Assembly (NCBI RefSeq): GCF_001280515.1
Contig: NZ_LBIQ01000018.1
Span: 62,001 to 126,000, forward strand
Source: Mangrovimonas sp. ST2L15
Lineage (GTDB): Bacteria; Bacteroidota; Bacteroidia; Flavobacteriales; Flavobacteriaceae
Reading direction: 5' to 3'
DNA length: 64,000 nt
Below the pieces are notes generated by a model. The model was not told where the DNA came from. It saw nothing but the letters and a program-made list of their open reading frames with translations, and did no database searches. How positions within the stretch are numbered: the stretch's first letter is position 1; every line of letters starts with the position of its first letter. The position numbers were made by a program, and so were the translations under genes. Of the stretch, positions 34,964-43,987 are shown piece after piece.

Positions 34964-35540
34964 AACTCAGACATATGCATTACAAAAATAATAGTAATAC
35001 TATTAATAAAGAGATTTTAACTTTTATTTAGTAGCATTTGATGGCGATTTATGGAATTATCAAAAGAAGGTAGTTTAAAATATGAGGTTCGTAATGAATT
35101 TTAATGCATGCGCACCAAAAGCTTTATTCTTAAAGCATGGAGCTCAGGGAATAACTAAAGTATTGAAATAGGTAATAATTGGCAGAAGGGGAAACACTTG
35201 AAATTTTCTATTTTACATAATATAAATTATAGGACAAATGTATTTATTTAAGCAATTTAACGGATGCTTGCATTTTACATAATTGCAGATATAACAACAC
35301 TTAAATGTTTTATATCGATTGTAATTATGTAAAAGTTAATTTGCAAGTTCTTAATTATACAAATTGGAAAGCTTGAATGTTCCTTATATCATACTTTCCT
35401 CAATAGCTTTACTATAAATGAATCTAAGCCCTATAGGTTCTAAAACCATAAAAATTCAAGTTTCTGTAATTTGAATATCCTGCACCATGGTTCAAAAAAT
35501 TTCAAATACGCGATTCTCAAAGAATGAAAATTAATAACTT
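34964..35540. other. 577-bp gene-free region with an inverted repeat
   Basis: No plausible coding frame is seen on either strand. The region lies upstream of the TetR gene and downstream of the Lgt-like gene. It holds three copies of TTTTACATAA: direct copies at 35211-35220 and 35273-35282, and an inverted copy inside 35323-35334. The latter two form an imperfect inverted repeat described separately. A promoter for the TetR operon must also be here but has no clear TAnnTTTG match close to the gene. Confidence 0.6.
35267..35347. repeat. Imperfect inverted repeat, about 80 bp overall
   Basis: The left arm (CTTGCA at 35267-35272, TTTTACATAATT at 35273-35284, ATATAA near 35289) is mirrored on the right by TTATAT (from 35310), AATTATGTAAAA (35323-35334) and TGCAAG (35342-35347). 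The central 12-bp arms match perfectly. No T run or open frame is associated. It could be a remnant of a small mobile element, a recombinase site or a regulator site. Confidence 0.6.
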
Positions 35541-37325
35541 TTACTTCTCCGTATGACCAAACCGATAGTTAACCGAGAATACAAATTTACCAGAAGCCTG
35601 ATTATCTAGAATTTCAAAATTGTTTTCTTTAAAAATATACATGACTTCTACACCAAAGTGATCACTTAATAAGGCTTTGGCCGAAATATAGGGTGTTTCT
35701 AAATTCCAAATATAACCTCCCCTTAAACTATAATCCTCACTGAGCCCAAAAGCACTCCCCACGCTTGAACGCATATATAAGGTTGGGTATGGTGATGGCA
35801 TTAGGAATCCATAATTAAAATCGGCGTCAAAATATTTTCTGGGTCCAACCCTAACATGAAATTCTGGAGTAAAATAATACGCTTTATTCACATCATCTAT
35901 GTTACCAGAATCAATGGTTAAATCTTTGTTTATTCTTAAATTACCTACCTGAAAGCCTCCTCCAACACCTATCCATTTGCCATCAATTTTAAAGTATGGA
36001 TTAAAGGCATAAATAAATTCAGATCGGCTTTCATTAGTATTTATTTCTGTGCTTTTAATATTCCCTCCAGACACATTTCCGCCAATTGTGTATGTTGTTT
36101 TCTTTTTTGTTATAACCTGAGAATATCCCAAACCAAATACTTGGTAGACTTGTTTATAATACGCGTGGTCATAAGCAGTTCCACACGACCCTTCGTAAGG
36201 ATCAAACCTGACCTCATTGATATAATTTCCAAAGGAACCACCCACATCAAAACGATGGTATTTAGTAGTTTTGATTGTATCCTTTGGCAATGTTTGAGCA
36301 AACACTACAAACGGTGCTATTAAAAAAACGCTCGTTATCCAACGGTATTCCCTTAACTGAACTTCGGTAAAGAGGCTGTAAACCAAAAGAATAACCACCG
36401 GAATAAACTTCATCCAAACCACCATTAATTCATAACCCGTAAATAAATCTTTGACGGTATAGATTATCATGGAAATTAAAATGGAAACCATGAATTCGTT
36501 ATGGAAGGACAAGGCATTTTTGCGTTCTGGAAACCATTCCAGTGACCTTCTTTTTTCATAACACAACAGAATCAAAACCACCAAAACACCATAAATCAAC
36601 ATACTCCAATGGAACATGCGTATTCCAAAAACATGCCAGGTATTGAATTGTGAACTATTAGGATCTCTTAAAAATTCAATGCCAAATCGCATCAAAAAAA
36701 ACAATCCCACAGAAAACAATAAGCTGCTGGCATTCTTTTTCCAATACTTTTGACTTTTGTAAACCAAGAAAGCGATAAAAAACAGAAACAAACTATCATA
36801 TATTTGAACCGGATGGACGCTTGCAGAAATAAGTGACTCTGCATCGATTAAACCCGAATACCAATGATGCAAATGTGCTTGAGTTCCTTTTGGATATTGC
36901 ACGCTACCAAACCCCGAATAAAGCTGACCGTAGCAACACCCATTGAAAAAGCATCCCATTTTAACGATCCCCAGAGCCATTGGAGCACCCCAAGCATACA
37001 AATTCAAAATCAATTTATTAAACCCCAATAGGCGCTGTGCGATTAAAAGTCCTAACAAACCAAACAATAAGCCTCCCACCGCCGAACGATTTGAAAACTG
37101 CTGAGAGGAAGTCGTCAAGACATCCAACCAATCAGAAACTGGTATGGTAAATAATCTGGAACCTGTAATTGCAAATAAAGAAACGATACTTAAGATCAAT
37201 AAAATAGATCTCATTCTGTAGCCTTGTTTTAAACTTTTATAAACGACTACTCCGAACAAAAAACCAAATGCGATAAGATAACTGGCTTTAAAAAACAATT
37301 GGGGATTACCTATTGAAACTTCCAT
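35541..37325 (-). CDS. Lgt-like prolipoprotein diacylglyceryl transferase fused to an outer-membrane barrel domain
   Basis: A 594-residue protein in two parts. Residues 1-260 form a polytopic membrane domain of the Lgt family: SAVGGLLFGLLGLL near 80, MGCFFNGCCYGQL near 123, SVHPVQIYDSLFLF near 167 and RFGIEFLRDPNSSQ near 213. Extra helices follow to about 345. The last helix (ITSVFLIAPFVVFAQ) looks like a cleavable signal peptide. The remaining 245 residues (from TLPKDT) have the alternating pattern and aromatic ends of an outer-membrane barrel, ending VNYRFGHTEK. A canonical Lgt attaches lipid to lipoproteins. With a barrel attached, this may be a paralogue with another role. It is divergent from another barrel gene at 37470. 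Confidence 0.72.
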   Translation of the reverse strand: MEVSIGNPQLFFKASYLIAFGFLFGVVVYKSLKQGYRMRSILLILSIVSLFAITGSRLFTIPVSDWLDVLTTSSQQFSNRSAVGGLLFGLLGLLIAQRLLGFNKLILNLYAWGAPMALGIVKMGCFFNGCCYGQLYSGFGSVQYPKGTQAHLHHWYSGLIDAESLISASVHPVQIYDSLFLFFIAFLVYKSQKYWKKNASSLLFSVGLFFLMRFGIEFLRDPNSSQFNTWHVFGIRMFHWSMLIYGVLVVLILLCYEKRRSLEWFPERKNALSFHNEFMVSILISMIIYTVKDLFTGYELMVVWMKFIPVVILLVYSLFTEVQLREYRWITSVFLIAPFVVFAQTLPKDTIKTTKYHRFDVGGSFGNYINEVRFDPYEGSCGTAYDHAYYKQVYQVFGLGYSQVITKKKTTYTIGGNVSGGNIKSTEINTNESRSEFIYAFNPYFKIDGKWIGVGGGFQVGNLRINKDLTIDSGNIDDVNKAYYFTPEFHVRVGPRKYFDADFNYGFLMPSPYPTLYMRSSVGSAFGLSEDYSLRGGYIWNLETPYISAKALLSDHFGVEVMYIFKENNFEILDNQASGKFVFSVNYRFGHTEK

Positions 37326-37469
37326 AATGTACAGAGTTTAAAATAGGAAATTCGATGGTTAGTGCGGGCAGAAAATGCCTATACAATTTAACGAAAAAAT
37401 GTTGATTTTTGAAGAAAAAACTGATTAAAAAAATTAACGTATCTTGATAATACCGTTAGCTTCAGAGGT

Positions 37470-38369
37470 ATGAAATCTATTTTTTATATTTTATTTGGAT
37501 TTGTTGCTGTTCAGGTATGGTCTCAAAATTATTTTAACCTGGGGCAACTAAGTTATACCAACACCCCTCAAAATAAATTTGATACCGGTCGTGGTCAAAC
37601 ACAAGTGGAAGAATTAGCTCTTCAATTTGAAGTCCCCATAGTAATCAGCGAACGTACTACCCTCCTAGCCGGATTCTTCACGAATCAGACCGCTGTTAAG
37701 CTAGATCCACATAGTCCTGAAACCAAACTGAAGGTGCTAGGACTGGGATTGGGTGTTCATAAAACATTTAATCCTACGTGGTCAGCCACTTTTATGGGAT
37801 TTCCAAAAATCGCATCCGATGTGATTACTCTTTCGGGAAACAACACCCAATTCGCTTTTTTAACCTTAATTTCCCAAACCAAGCAAGCCAACCTAAAATA
37901 CCGGTATGGCATCTATGCCAATACCGAAAAATATGGCTTGATAATCGTGCCTATTTTTGGGCTTTATTACCTTAGTCCCAATTCCAGATTGGATGCCAAT
38001 TTGAACCTGCCTATTTTGGCAGACATCAACTATCTATTAAGAAAAAATCTATGGCTTGGTATTAAATTTGACGGCTTGGGAACCACCTATTACTTAAACA
38101 ATCAGGCCTACTCCTCTTCTGGTGCTTATGCATCCAAAATATCCAATGAGATTTCCACGTATTTAAGATTTGCACTCACCAAATCCCTCTATTTTAACAC
38201 CAAAATAGGCTATGCTCTTGGTAGAAGTTATGATGTCTATCAAGCGAACGATAAGGTAGATTTAAACCTAATTGCCTTTTACTTTGGTGACAACAGAACT
38301 CGGCTAAATGACCGGTTTAAGGACGGTGCTATTTTTAAAGTAGAACTATTATACAGGCTCCATTTTTAA
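37470..38369 (+). CDS. Outer-membrane beta-barrel protein (DUF6268-like)
   Basis: A 299-residue protein with a signal peptide (about 1-18, ending VWS-Q). Repeated amphipathic strands follow, and the end is aromatic (LLYRLHF), which marks an outer-membrane barrel. The pattern of strands and the length match flavobacterial proteins grouped as DUF6268; I assign that from memory of the family, not from a search. It is divergent from the Lgt-barrel fusion and convergent, 6 bp apart, with the alcohol dehydrogenase gene. Confidence 0.7.
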   Translation: MKSIFYILFGFVAVQVWSQNYFNLGQLSYTNTPQNKFDTGRGQTQVEELALQFEVPIVISERTTLLAGFFTNQTAVKLDPHSPETKLKVLGLGLGVHKTFNPTWSATFMGFPKIASDVITLSGNNTQFAFLTLISQTKQANLKYRYGIYANTEKYGLIIVPIFGLYYLSPNSRLDANLNLPILADINYLLRKNLWLGIKFDGLGTTYYLNNQAYSSSGAYASKISNEISTYLRFALTKSLYFNTKIGYALGRSYDVYQANDKVDLNLIAFYFGDNRTRLNDRFKDGAIFKVELLYRLHF

Positions 38370-38375
38370 AAATAA

Positions 38376-39431
38376 TTAGCTCTTCAGGCTTGACATATCG
38401 ATAACAAAACGGTATTTGACGTCGCTTTTTAGCATGCGCTCATATGCGTTATTAATATCCTGAATTTTAATGACCTCAATATCAGATGTTATATTGTGTT
38501 CTCCACAAAAGTCCAGTAATTCTTGTGTTTCTGCGATACCTCCAATCAAAGAACCAGCCACACTCTTTCTTCCCATAATCATGGGAACCGTTACCAACAT
38601 GGGATCTAAGGGTCCCAAATACCCAACTACCACCAAAGTACCATTTGTGTTCAGCGTGTTTACGTATGGGTTTAAGTCATGTACATAAGGAACGGTATCA
38701 ATTATAACATCAAATTTACCCATGACTTGTTCCATAGAAGCTTCATCCGTAGAAATGACTACATCATGTGCTCCCAACTTTTTGGCATCGTCTATTTTTC
38801 CTTTTGACCTTGAAAACAACGTAACATGAGCTCCTAGGGCATTGGCTAGTTTAATAGCCATATGTCCCAAGCCACCTAGGCCCACAACAGCTACCTTACT
38901 ATCTTTCCCAACATTCCAATGACGCAACGGTGACCAAGTGGTAATACCAGCACACAAAACAGGTGCTATTCCAGCTAAATCAAGATTTTCTGGCACACTC
39001 AATACGAAGGCTTCATCAACCACTATAGTTTCAGAATACCCACCGTGGGTGTTGGTTTCCAAATGTTTGTCATAGCCCCCATAGGTGCCCACCCATTCTG
39101 GGCAATATTGTTCCAAATCGTTTTTACAGTTTTGACAGGTTTTACAGGAATCTACCAAACAACCTACTGCTACAATATCATCTACTTTGTGTTTGGATAC
39201 CTTAGAGCCAACCTCTACTACCCTACCTACAATTTCGTGTCCGGGGACAACGGGATACTGTGTCATGCCCCAATCATTTTTTGCAAAATGCAAATCAGAA
39301 TGGCAAACACCACAATATAAAATATCGATTTTCACGTCCGTATTAGTGACGGTTCTTCTGTCTATTTGTAGGGGCAACAAATCAGTTTCTGCGGATTCAG
39401 CTCCGTAAGCTTTAACACTGTAATGATTCAT
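38376..39431 (-). CDS. Zinc-dependent NAD(P) alcohol dehydrogenase (YahK/CAD type)
   Basis: A 351-residue medium-chain dehydrogenase. The catalytic zinc ligands lie in CGVCHSDLHFAK and PGHEIVGRV. The structural zinc uses the four cysteines of CKTCQNCKNDLEQYC, and the cofactor is bound by VVGLGGLGHMAIKLA. The pattern HGGYSETIVVDEAFVLSVPE is typical of NADPH-dependent aldehyde reductases such as YahK. The longest frame starts at a TTG 22 codons earlier; the ATG at 39431 gives MNHYSVKAYG, the normal family start. It is a single-gene unit. Confidence 0.9.
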   Translation of the reverse strand: MNHYSVKAYGAESAETDLLPLQIDRRTVTNTDVKIDILYCGVCHSDLHFAKNDWGMTQYPVVPGHEIVGRVVEVGSKVSKHKVDDIVAVGCLVDSCKTCQNCKNDLEQYCPEWVGTYGGYDKHLETNTHGGYSETIVVDEAFVLSVPENLDLAGIAPVLCAGITTWSPLRHWNVGKDSKVAVVGLGGLGHMAIKLANALGAHVTLFSRSKGKIDDAKKLGAHDVVISTDEASMEQVMGKFDVIIDTVPYVHDLNPYVNTLNTNGTLVVVGYLGPLDPMLVTVPMIMGRKSVAGSLIGGIAETQELLDFCGEHNITSDIEVIKIQDINNAYERMLKSDVKYRFVIDMSSLKS

Positions 39432-39674
39432 TGGAATAAATTTTAAATGATGTGTTCTAAATTTACGAAAAATTAACCTCAATTTATTGATAGCCAATAA
39501 AAAACCGAGACTAAAGATCCTTACACCTAAGGAAATAAAAAATCCAACGATTTGAAATATGAAAAATGAAGTAAATAACCCTATCTGTTAATTTATTTTT
39601 TAATTAAAATTAATTTTAACAGATTATTTCCATCTAATCATCTAAATTAGTTCATTTAATTCAAAGCACTCATC

Positions 39675-40865
39675 ATGAAAACTTCTAATTTAAGTAGGCG
39701 TGATTGGTTAAAAAAAGGCGCTTTAACATTGGGAGGATTGGCCTTAATGCCTTCCGATATTTGGGCCCATGCTGTAGAGACAGCCCAAACCAACCAAACC
39801 AAATACCTTTTTCCAACTACCAACAGCTTCAATGAATTTACGCCTCCCAAGTTTTTGGATCCCGAATTAAAAGCCATTTTAAGAGCCAATGAAAATCCAT
39901 ATGGGCCTCCACCCCTTGCTGCTAAAGCTTTTCAGGAAGACGTTTTTTCGGGAAATAGATATGCGTGGAAGACTCTTAATGATTTAATAAGCATGATTGC
40001 TGAAAAGGAAAACGTCTCACCCAAACAGATTTTAATGGCTCCTGGCTCTTCTGATATTCTAGAAAAAGTAGCCATGGTCTTTTTTCAAAATGGCGGGGAC
40101 GTGATAAGTGCCGACCCTAGTTATATGTCTTTGATTAACGTTTCAAAATCAGTTGGAGGTCAATGGAAGTCCTATAAGTTATTGTCCGATTCCCAACATG
40201 ATTTAAAGGCAATGGAAAAAGCTGTGGACAATCAAACCAAATTGGTATATATCTGTAACCCAAACAACCCAACAGGTTCAATTACCAACGCTGAAGATTT
40301 AAAAACCTTTTGTAAAACGGTTTCCAAAAAAGTTCCTGTATTTGTGGATGAAGCTTATATAGAACTTTCAAATAACGGCATAACCGATAGTATGGTTTCC
40401 TTAGTGAGTGAAGGCCATGACGTTATGGTGGCTAGAACTTTTTCAAAAATCCATGGAATGGCTGGATTACGAATTGGTTACTTAGTTGGAAAAGAAGAGA
40501 CCATTAACCGCATTAATGATATTACCCGTGGCGGTATGGGTATCACTGGCCCATCTATTATGGCTGCGACTACGAGTTTAAAAGGTCAAGAATTTTTAGA
40601 TATGACCAAAACCAAAATTGCCGAAGCCAGAGTATATACTCAGAAGTATTTGGAGAAAAAGGGATTTAAATACCTGCCATCGCAAACCAATTTTATGATT
40701 TTTGAAATCGATATGGATGGGAATTCATTTCTAAAAGAAATTTATGGCCGACAGGTTGGCGTAAGAGCCTTTAAGTTCTGGGATAAAAACTGGTGCCGTG
40801 TGAGTATGGGAACCATGAAAGAAATGGAAATATTCACCAAGGCAATGGATGAAATTTTTGTCTAA
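39675..40865 (+). CDS. Tat-exported HisC-like PLP aminotransferase
   Basis: A 396-residue class I/II aminotransferase similar to histidinol-phosphate aminotransferase. It begins with a twin-arginine signal (SRRDWLKKGALTLGGLALMP; Arg8-Arg9), so it should be exported folded with PLP bound. The enzyme core has LRANENPYGPPPLA near 72, YICNPNNPTGS near 195, DEAYIEL near 224 and the PLP lysine at position 258 in ARTFSKIHGMAGLRIGY. Acting outside the cytoplasm rules out an ordinary histidine-biosynthesis role. Its stop overlaps the start of the AEC permease gene (TAATG), pointing to a joint function. Confidence 0.85.
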   Translation: MKTSNLSRRDWLKKGALTLGGLALMPSDIWAHAVETAQTNQTKYLFPTTNSFNEFTPPKFLDPELKAILRANENPYGPPPLAAKAFQEDVFSGNRYAWKTLNDLISMIAEKENVSPKQILMAPGSSDILEKVAMVFFQNGGDVISADPSYMSLINVSKSVGGQWKSYKLLSDSQHDLKAMEKAVDNQTKLVYICNPNNPTGSITNAEDLKTFCKTVSKKVPVFVDEAYIELSNNGITDSMVSLVSEGHDVMVARTFSKIHGMAGLRIGYLVGKEETINRINDITRGGMGITGPSIMAATTSLKGQEFLDMTKTKIAEARVYTQKYLEKKGFKYLPSQTNFMIFEIDMDGNSFLKEIYGRQVGVRAFKFWDKNWCRVSMGTMKEMEIFTKAMDEIFV

Positions 40866-41971
40866 TGTCTGAAGCCATCATTAAAGCACTTTCGTTCGTT
40901 ACTTTTATCATTATTGGGTTGCTATTAAAATCTAAATTCAATAATGCCGAGGAAGTTAACGGATTAAAGAAGATTATTTTGTTGGTGGCTCTCCCCTGCA
41001 CCATTTTTGTAGCGTTATTAAAGATTTCATTGCATGTAGAGTTGTTGCTTCTGCCGCTTTTTGCCTTAGGTTTTAATCTGTTTTTATTTGTCATTACCCC
41101 AGCCCTATTAAACTTGGTTGGAATCAAAAATAAATCTATTGCAAATACAGCCAAATTGCTAATTCCTTCTTTAGCTCCCGGATTATCATGCTTTCCGTTT
41201 ATTTTAGAATTTTTAGGAGAACCTTATTTGGCCAAGGCCGCCATGACCGATTTGGGAAATAAGTTCTTTGTTCTTTTTATTTTATATCTGGTTGCCATCA
41301 AATGGCATTACCGTAATAAGAATAACAAACAAGAATCTGATTTAACACGATTAAAAACCTTGGTGAAGGTCATGTTATTTGAACCCATTAATCTTTTGAT
41401 AATTCTAGCCTTGATTTTGCTTGTTTCCGGTATTTCACTTGCTGATTTACCACTGTTTTTACATGAAAACTTAAACCGATTGAGTTTGATAATGACACCC
41501 TTGGTCTTACTGTTTATTGGTTTGGCTGTAAAAATTAAAAAGAAACAACTGGGACAGGTATTTTCTTTACTTATGCTGCGCTATGGCATAAGCTTACTTC
41601 TAATCGCCGGTGTGGTTGCAGCATTAAAAATCCAAACAAATCAAGATGTATTATTTATGGTAGCCTTTGGCTTGAGTGCCTGCAGCTTTTGGCCCTTTGC
41701 ACATATTTCATCTATAGCTGCTAAAGAAATGGATTTGCCCGATCATCAAAAAACTTTTGACAACCAATTTGCCTTAGGTCTATTAGCAATGTCTTTACCG
41801 CTTTCGGTGCTACTAATACTAATTATTTTTACAACTGGAGACACGTTTACAAATCCATTGCCTATCATCTTATTGGCAACAGGTTTAATTACTATTGGCT
41901 CCCTTTTTACCATCTTCAAATGGGTAAAGAATCAGGTTATATTGAAAAGTGATTTGAGAAAAATAAACTAA
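40865..41971 (+). CDS. AEC-family (auxin efflux carrier-like) permease
   Basis: A 368-residue integral membrane protein with about 10 helices in two halves. The pattern (LPCTIFVALLKISLH; then the SLAPGLSCFPFILEFLG middle; then FGLSACSFWPFAHI) fits the AEC/BART superfamily of carboxylate and related exporters. Hydrophobic segments cover most of the length, with one polar loop near 150-165. It is translationally coupled to the exported aminotransferase, so it may move that enzyme's substrate or product. The substrate is not known. Confidence 0.7.
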   Translation: MSEAIIKALSFVTFIIIGLLLKSKFNNAEEVNGLKKIILLVALPCTIFVALLKISLHVELLLLPLFALGFNLFLFVITPALLNLVGIKNKSIANTAKLLIPSLAPGLSCFPFILEFLGEPYLAKAAMTDLGNKFFVLFILYLVAIKWHYRNKNNKQESDLTRLKTLVKVMLFEPINLLIILALILLVSGISLADLPLFLHENLNRLSLIMTPLVLLFIGLAVKIKKKQLGQVFSLLMLRYGISLLLIAGVVAALKIQTNQDVLFMVAFGLSACSFWPFAHISSIAAKEMDLPDHQKTFDNQFALGLLAMSLPLSVLLILIIFTTGDTFTNPLPIILLATGLITIGSLFTIFKWVKNQVILKSDLRKIN

Positions 41972-41989
41972 TTCATTAAAAATAGAACT

Positions 41990-42022
41990 TAAAAAAAACT
42001 TCTTAATTTTCATTAAGAAGTT
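41990..42022 (-). terminator. Terminator after the dioxygenase-like gene
   Basis: An 11-bp stem (AAACTTCTTAA at 41996-42006 with TTAAGAAGTTT at 42012-42022) is followed on the minus strand by a T run. It lies 28 bp beyond the stop at 42050. Confidence 0.75.
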
Positions 42023-42049
42023 TCACATCATCATAATTATTAAACAAAT

Positions 42050-42676
42050 CTATTTAAATAATTCTGCGTTTTCCTTTAATACAATATCCTTATTAGCCAC
42101 ATACATATCACCCATTTTTTCAGTTTTCAGGATAATATCTAAGTTCTTTTTTGCCAATTTTTTACGGCACATTTTAGTTAAATAAGGATCATCATCAAAT
42201 ACAAAAGAAGGTAACCCATAAGCTTCTTTTCCTTCTTCTTTAATAGTAGGATGTATCAATCGTAATTCTTTACTATGAGGGTAAGAACCTGGAATAAAGG
42301 TGTAAAACGTATAAGAACCATTGGCGTCTGTTTTTACCCAACCTCTATGCTTTACATACTTTTTTTGTCTATCGTAATTGACATCATACATACCAGTTTC
42401 ATCGGCCTGATAAATAAAAACAATGACATCTTGAGCAGGCGTCACACCATCACTTTTATAAACAGTCCCTGTAATTTTTAATGGATTTTCCTTGGATTGA
42501 AAATCTGGGATACTGTCGGTATTGCTCAACTGACTTTCGGTATAATCATAGATAGGATTTCTGGTCATGTAATCAAATGGGACTTCTTCCAAAACTTGAG
42601 CCCTATCTTGCGCATGAACCGTCTGAAAAGTAGTAGACAAAGTAATGAAAACAAGGAATAATAATAACTTTTTCAT
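42050..42676 (-). CDS. Exported intradiol-dioxygenase-like protein
   Basis: A 208-residue protein with a signal peptide (about 1-22, ending VHA-Q). Its core resembles the beta-sandwich of intradiol ring-cleavage dioxygenases: LKITGTVYKSDGVTPAQDVI near 66, then WVKTDANGSYTFYTFIPGSYP near 112. The family uses two Tyr and two His for Fe(III). Tyr candidates are present, but the usual HIHF pair appears only as LRLIHP, so one His ligand may be missing. It could be a non-catalytic relative in the envelope. It is a single-gene unit with a terminator on the downstream side. Confidence 0.68.
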   Translation of the reverse strand: MKKLLLFLVFITLSTTFQTVHAQDRAQVLEEVPFDYMTRNPIYDYTESQLSNTDSIPDFQSKENPLKITGTVYKSDGVTPAQDVIVFIYQADETGMYDVNYDRQKKYVKHRGWVKTDANGSYTFYTFIPGSYPHSKELRLIHPTIKEEGKEAYGLPSFVFDDDPYLTKMCRKKLAKKNLDIILKTEKMGDMYVANKDIVLKENAELFK

Positions 42677-42825
42677 GAGGTATTATTTAATTAATCGGTT
42701 TAAAATTAATTGATTAACTAAACGCCACATAAAAAATCTTATGAACTAAAAAAATACACGATTAACCGAAAATAGGTTCAAAAAAATTCGATAAAATACC
42801 GTTTATCAAAATTTGGATGCAAAAA

Positions 42826-42857
42826 AAATACCATCAGAAGAAAATCAGATGGTATTT
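42826..42857 (-). terminator. Terminator after the Old Yellow Enzyme gene
   Basis: A 10-bp stem, AAATACCATC at 42826-42835 with GATGGTATTT at 42848-42857, is followed on the minus strand by a T run. It lies 20 bp beyond the stop at 42878. Confidence 0.85.
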
Positions 42858-42877
42858 CCATAATTATTATAAGTCCT

Positions 42878-43987
42878 TTAAGATGCTACCTGTTCGCTTG
42901 CTTTTGGATAGTCGGTATATCCTTCACTTCCTGGTGTATAAAAAGTATCTTGATTCCATTCGGCCAATTCCAAATTATTAGCGAAACGTTCCACTAAATC
43001 CGGATTTGAAATAAATGGTTTTCCGTATGCTACCAAATCGGCATCTCCATTTTCAATGACCTGATTTCCCTTTTCTTGATCAAAATTAGAGTTAATAATC
43101 AAGGTTCCATTATAAAGCGGTCTAAAATGTTTGGCTATTTCGGTCACCGCATATGATATATCCGAAACATCTGTAAACGGTTCTGAAAGGTGTATATAAG
43201 CCAAGTCATAATCGTTTAATTTTTTAATAATATATTCAAAGGTTGGTATGGTTTCTTCATCCATTGTCATTCCGAAAACACCATTTAAAGACGGATTAAA
43301 GCGGGCCCCTATCTTTTGCTCTGGCATCACTTCTTTAATGGCATCTAAAACCTCGAAAAAGAAACGTGCTCTGTTCTCTATACTTCCACCATACTCGTCT
43401 ATACGCGTATTGGATGTGGCGTTGAAGAACTGGTGAAATAAATATCCGTTTGATGAATGTATTTCTACGCCATCAAATCCAGCTTCCATAGCATTTTTTG
43501 CTGCCTTCTTAAAATCTTGAATGGTACGAAGTATATCCTCCTTGGTCATTTCCTTAGGGGCAACTGTTTCTTTAAATCCTTCTGGTGTGTAAGATTGGGC
43601 ATTCGGATTGATAGGCGATGGCGCCAATGGTAATTCTCCATTATGAAAATCTGGATGAGACATTCTACCTACATGCCATAACTGAATAAAAATCTTTCCT
43701 CCTTCATTATGAACTTTATCTGTTACCAATTTCCATCCCTCAACCTGCTCTTTACTATGTATACCTGGTGTGTTTATATAACCAACAGCCTCTTCAGATA
43801 CCTGAGATCCCTCAGAAATAATTAGACCAGCACTTGCTCGCTGTTGATAATAAAGCCCTTGAAGATCTTCTGTTGGTTTTTTCTCTGCATTATTGGCTCT
43901 ACTGCGTGTCATAGGAGCCATGACCACTCTATTTTTTAAATCTAAATTATTTGATTGATATGGTTGTACTAAAGCTTGTTTACTCAT
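42878..43987 (-). CDS. NADH:flavin oxidoreductase / alkene reductase (Old Yellow Enzyme family)
   Basis: A 369-residue FMN enzyme of the NemA/OYE type that reduces activated C=C bonds and nitro compounds. Landmarks are RVVMAPMTRSRA at 21-32, ISEGSQVSEEA, QLWHVGRMSHPDF near 101 and EIHSSNGYLFHQFFN near 177, where His and Asn bind the phenolic ligand. The phosphate-binding VAYGKPFISNPDLVERFANN near 320 follows. Length and start are standard. It is a single-gene unit with its own terminator. Confidence 0.92.
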   Translation of the reverse strand: MSKQALVQPYQSNNLDLKNRVVMAPMTRSRANNAEKKPTEDLQGLYYQQRASAGLIISEGSQVSEEAVGYINTPGIHSKEQVEGWKLVTDKVHNEGGKIFIQLWHVGRMSHPDFHNGELPLAPSPINPNAQSYTPEGFKETVAPKEMTKEDILRTIQDFKKAAKNAMEAGFDGVEIHSSNGYLFHQFFNATSNTRIDEYGGSIENRARFFFEVLDAIKEVMPEQKIGARFNPSLNGVFGMTMDEETIPTFEYIIKKLNDYDLAYIHLSEPFTDVSDISYAVTEIAKHFRPLYNGTLIINSNFDQEKGNQVIENGDADLVAYGKPFISNPDLVERFANNLELAEWNQDTFYTPGSEGYTDYPKASEQVAS

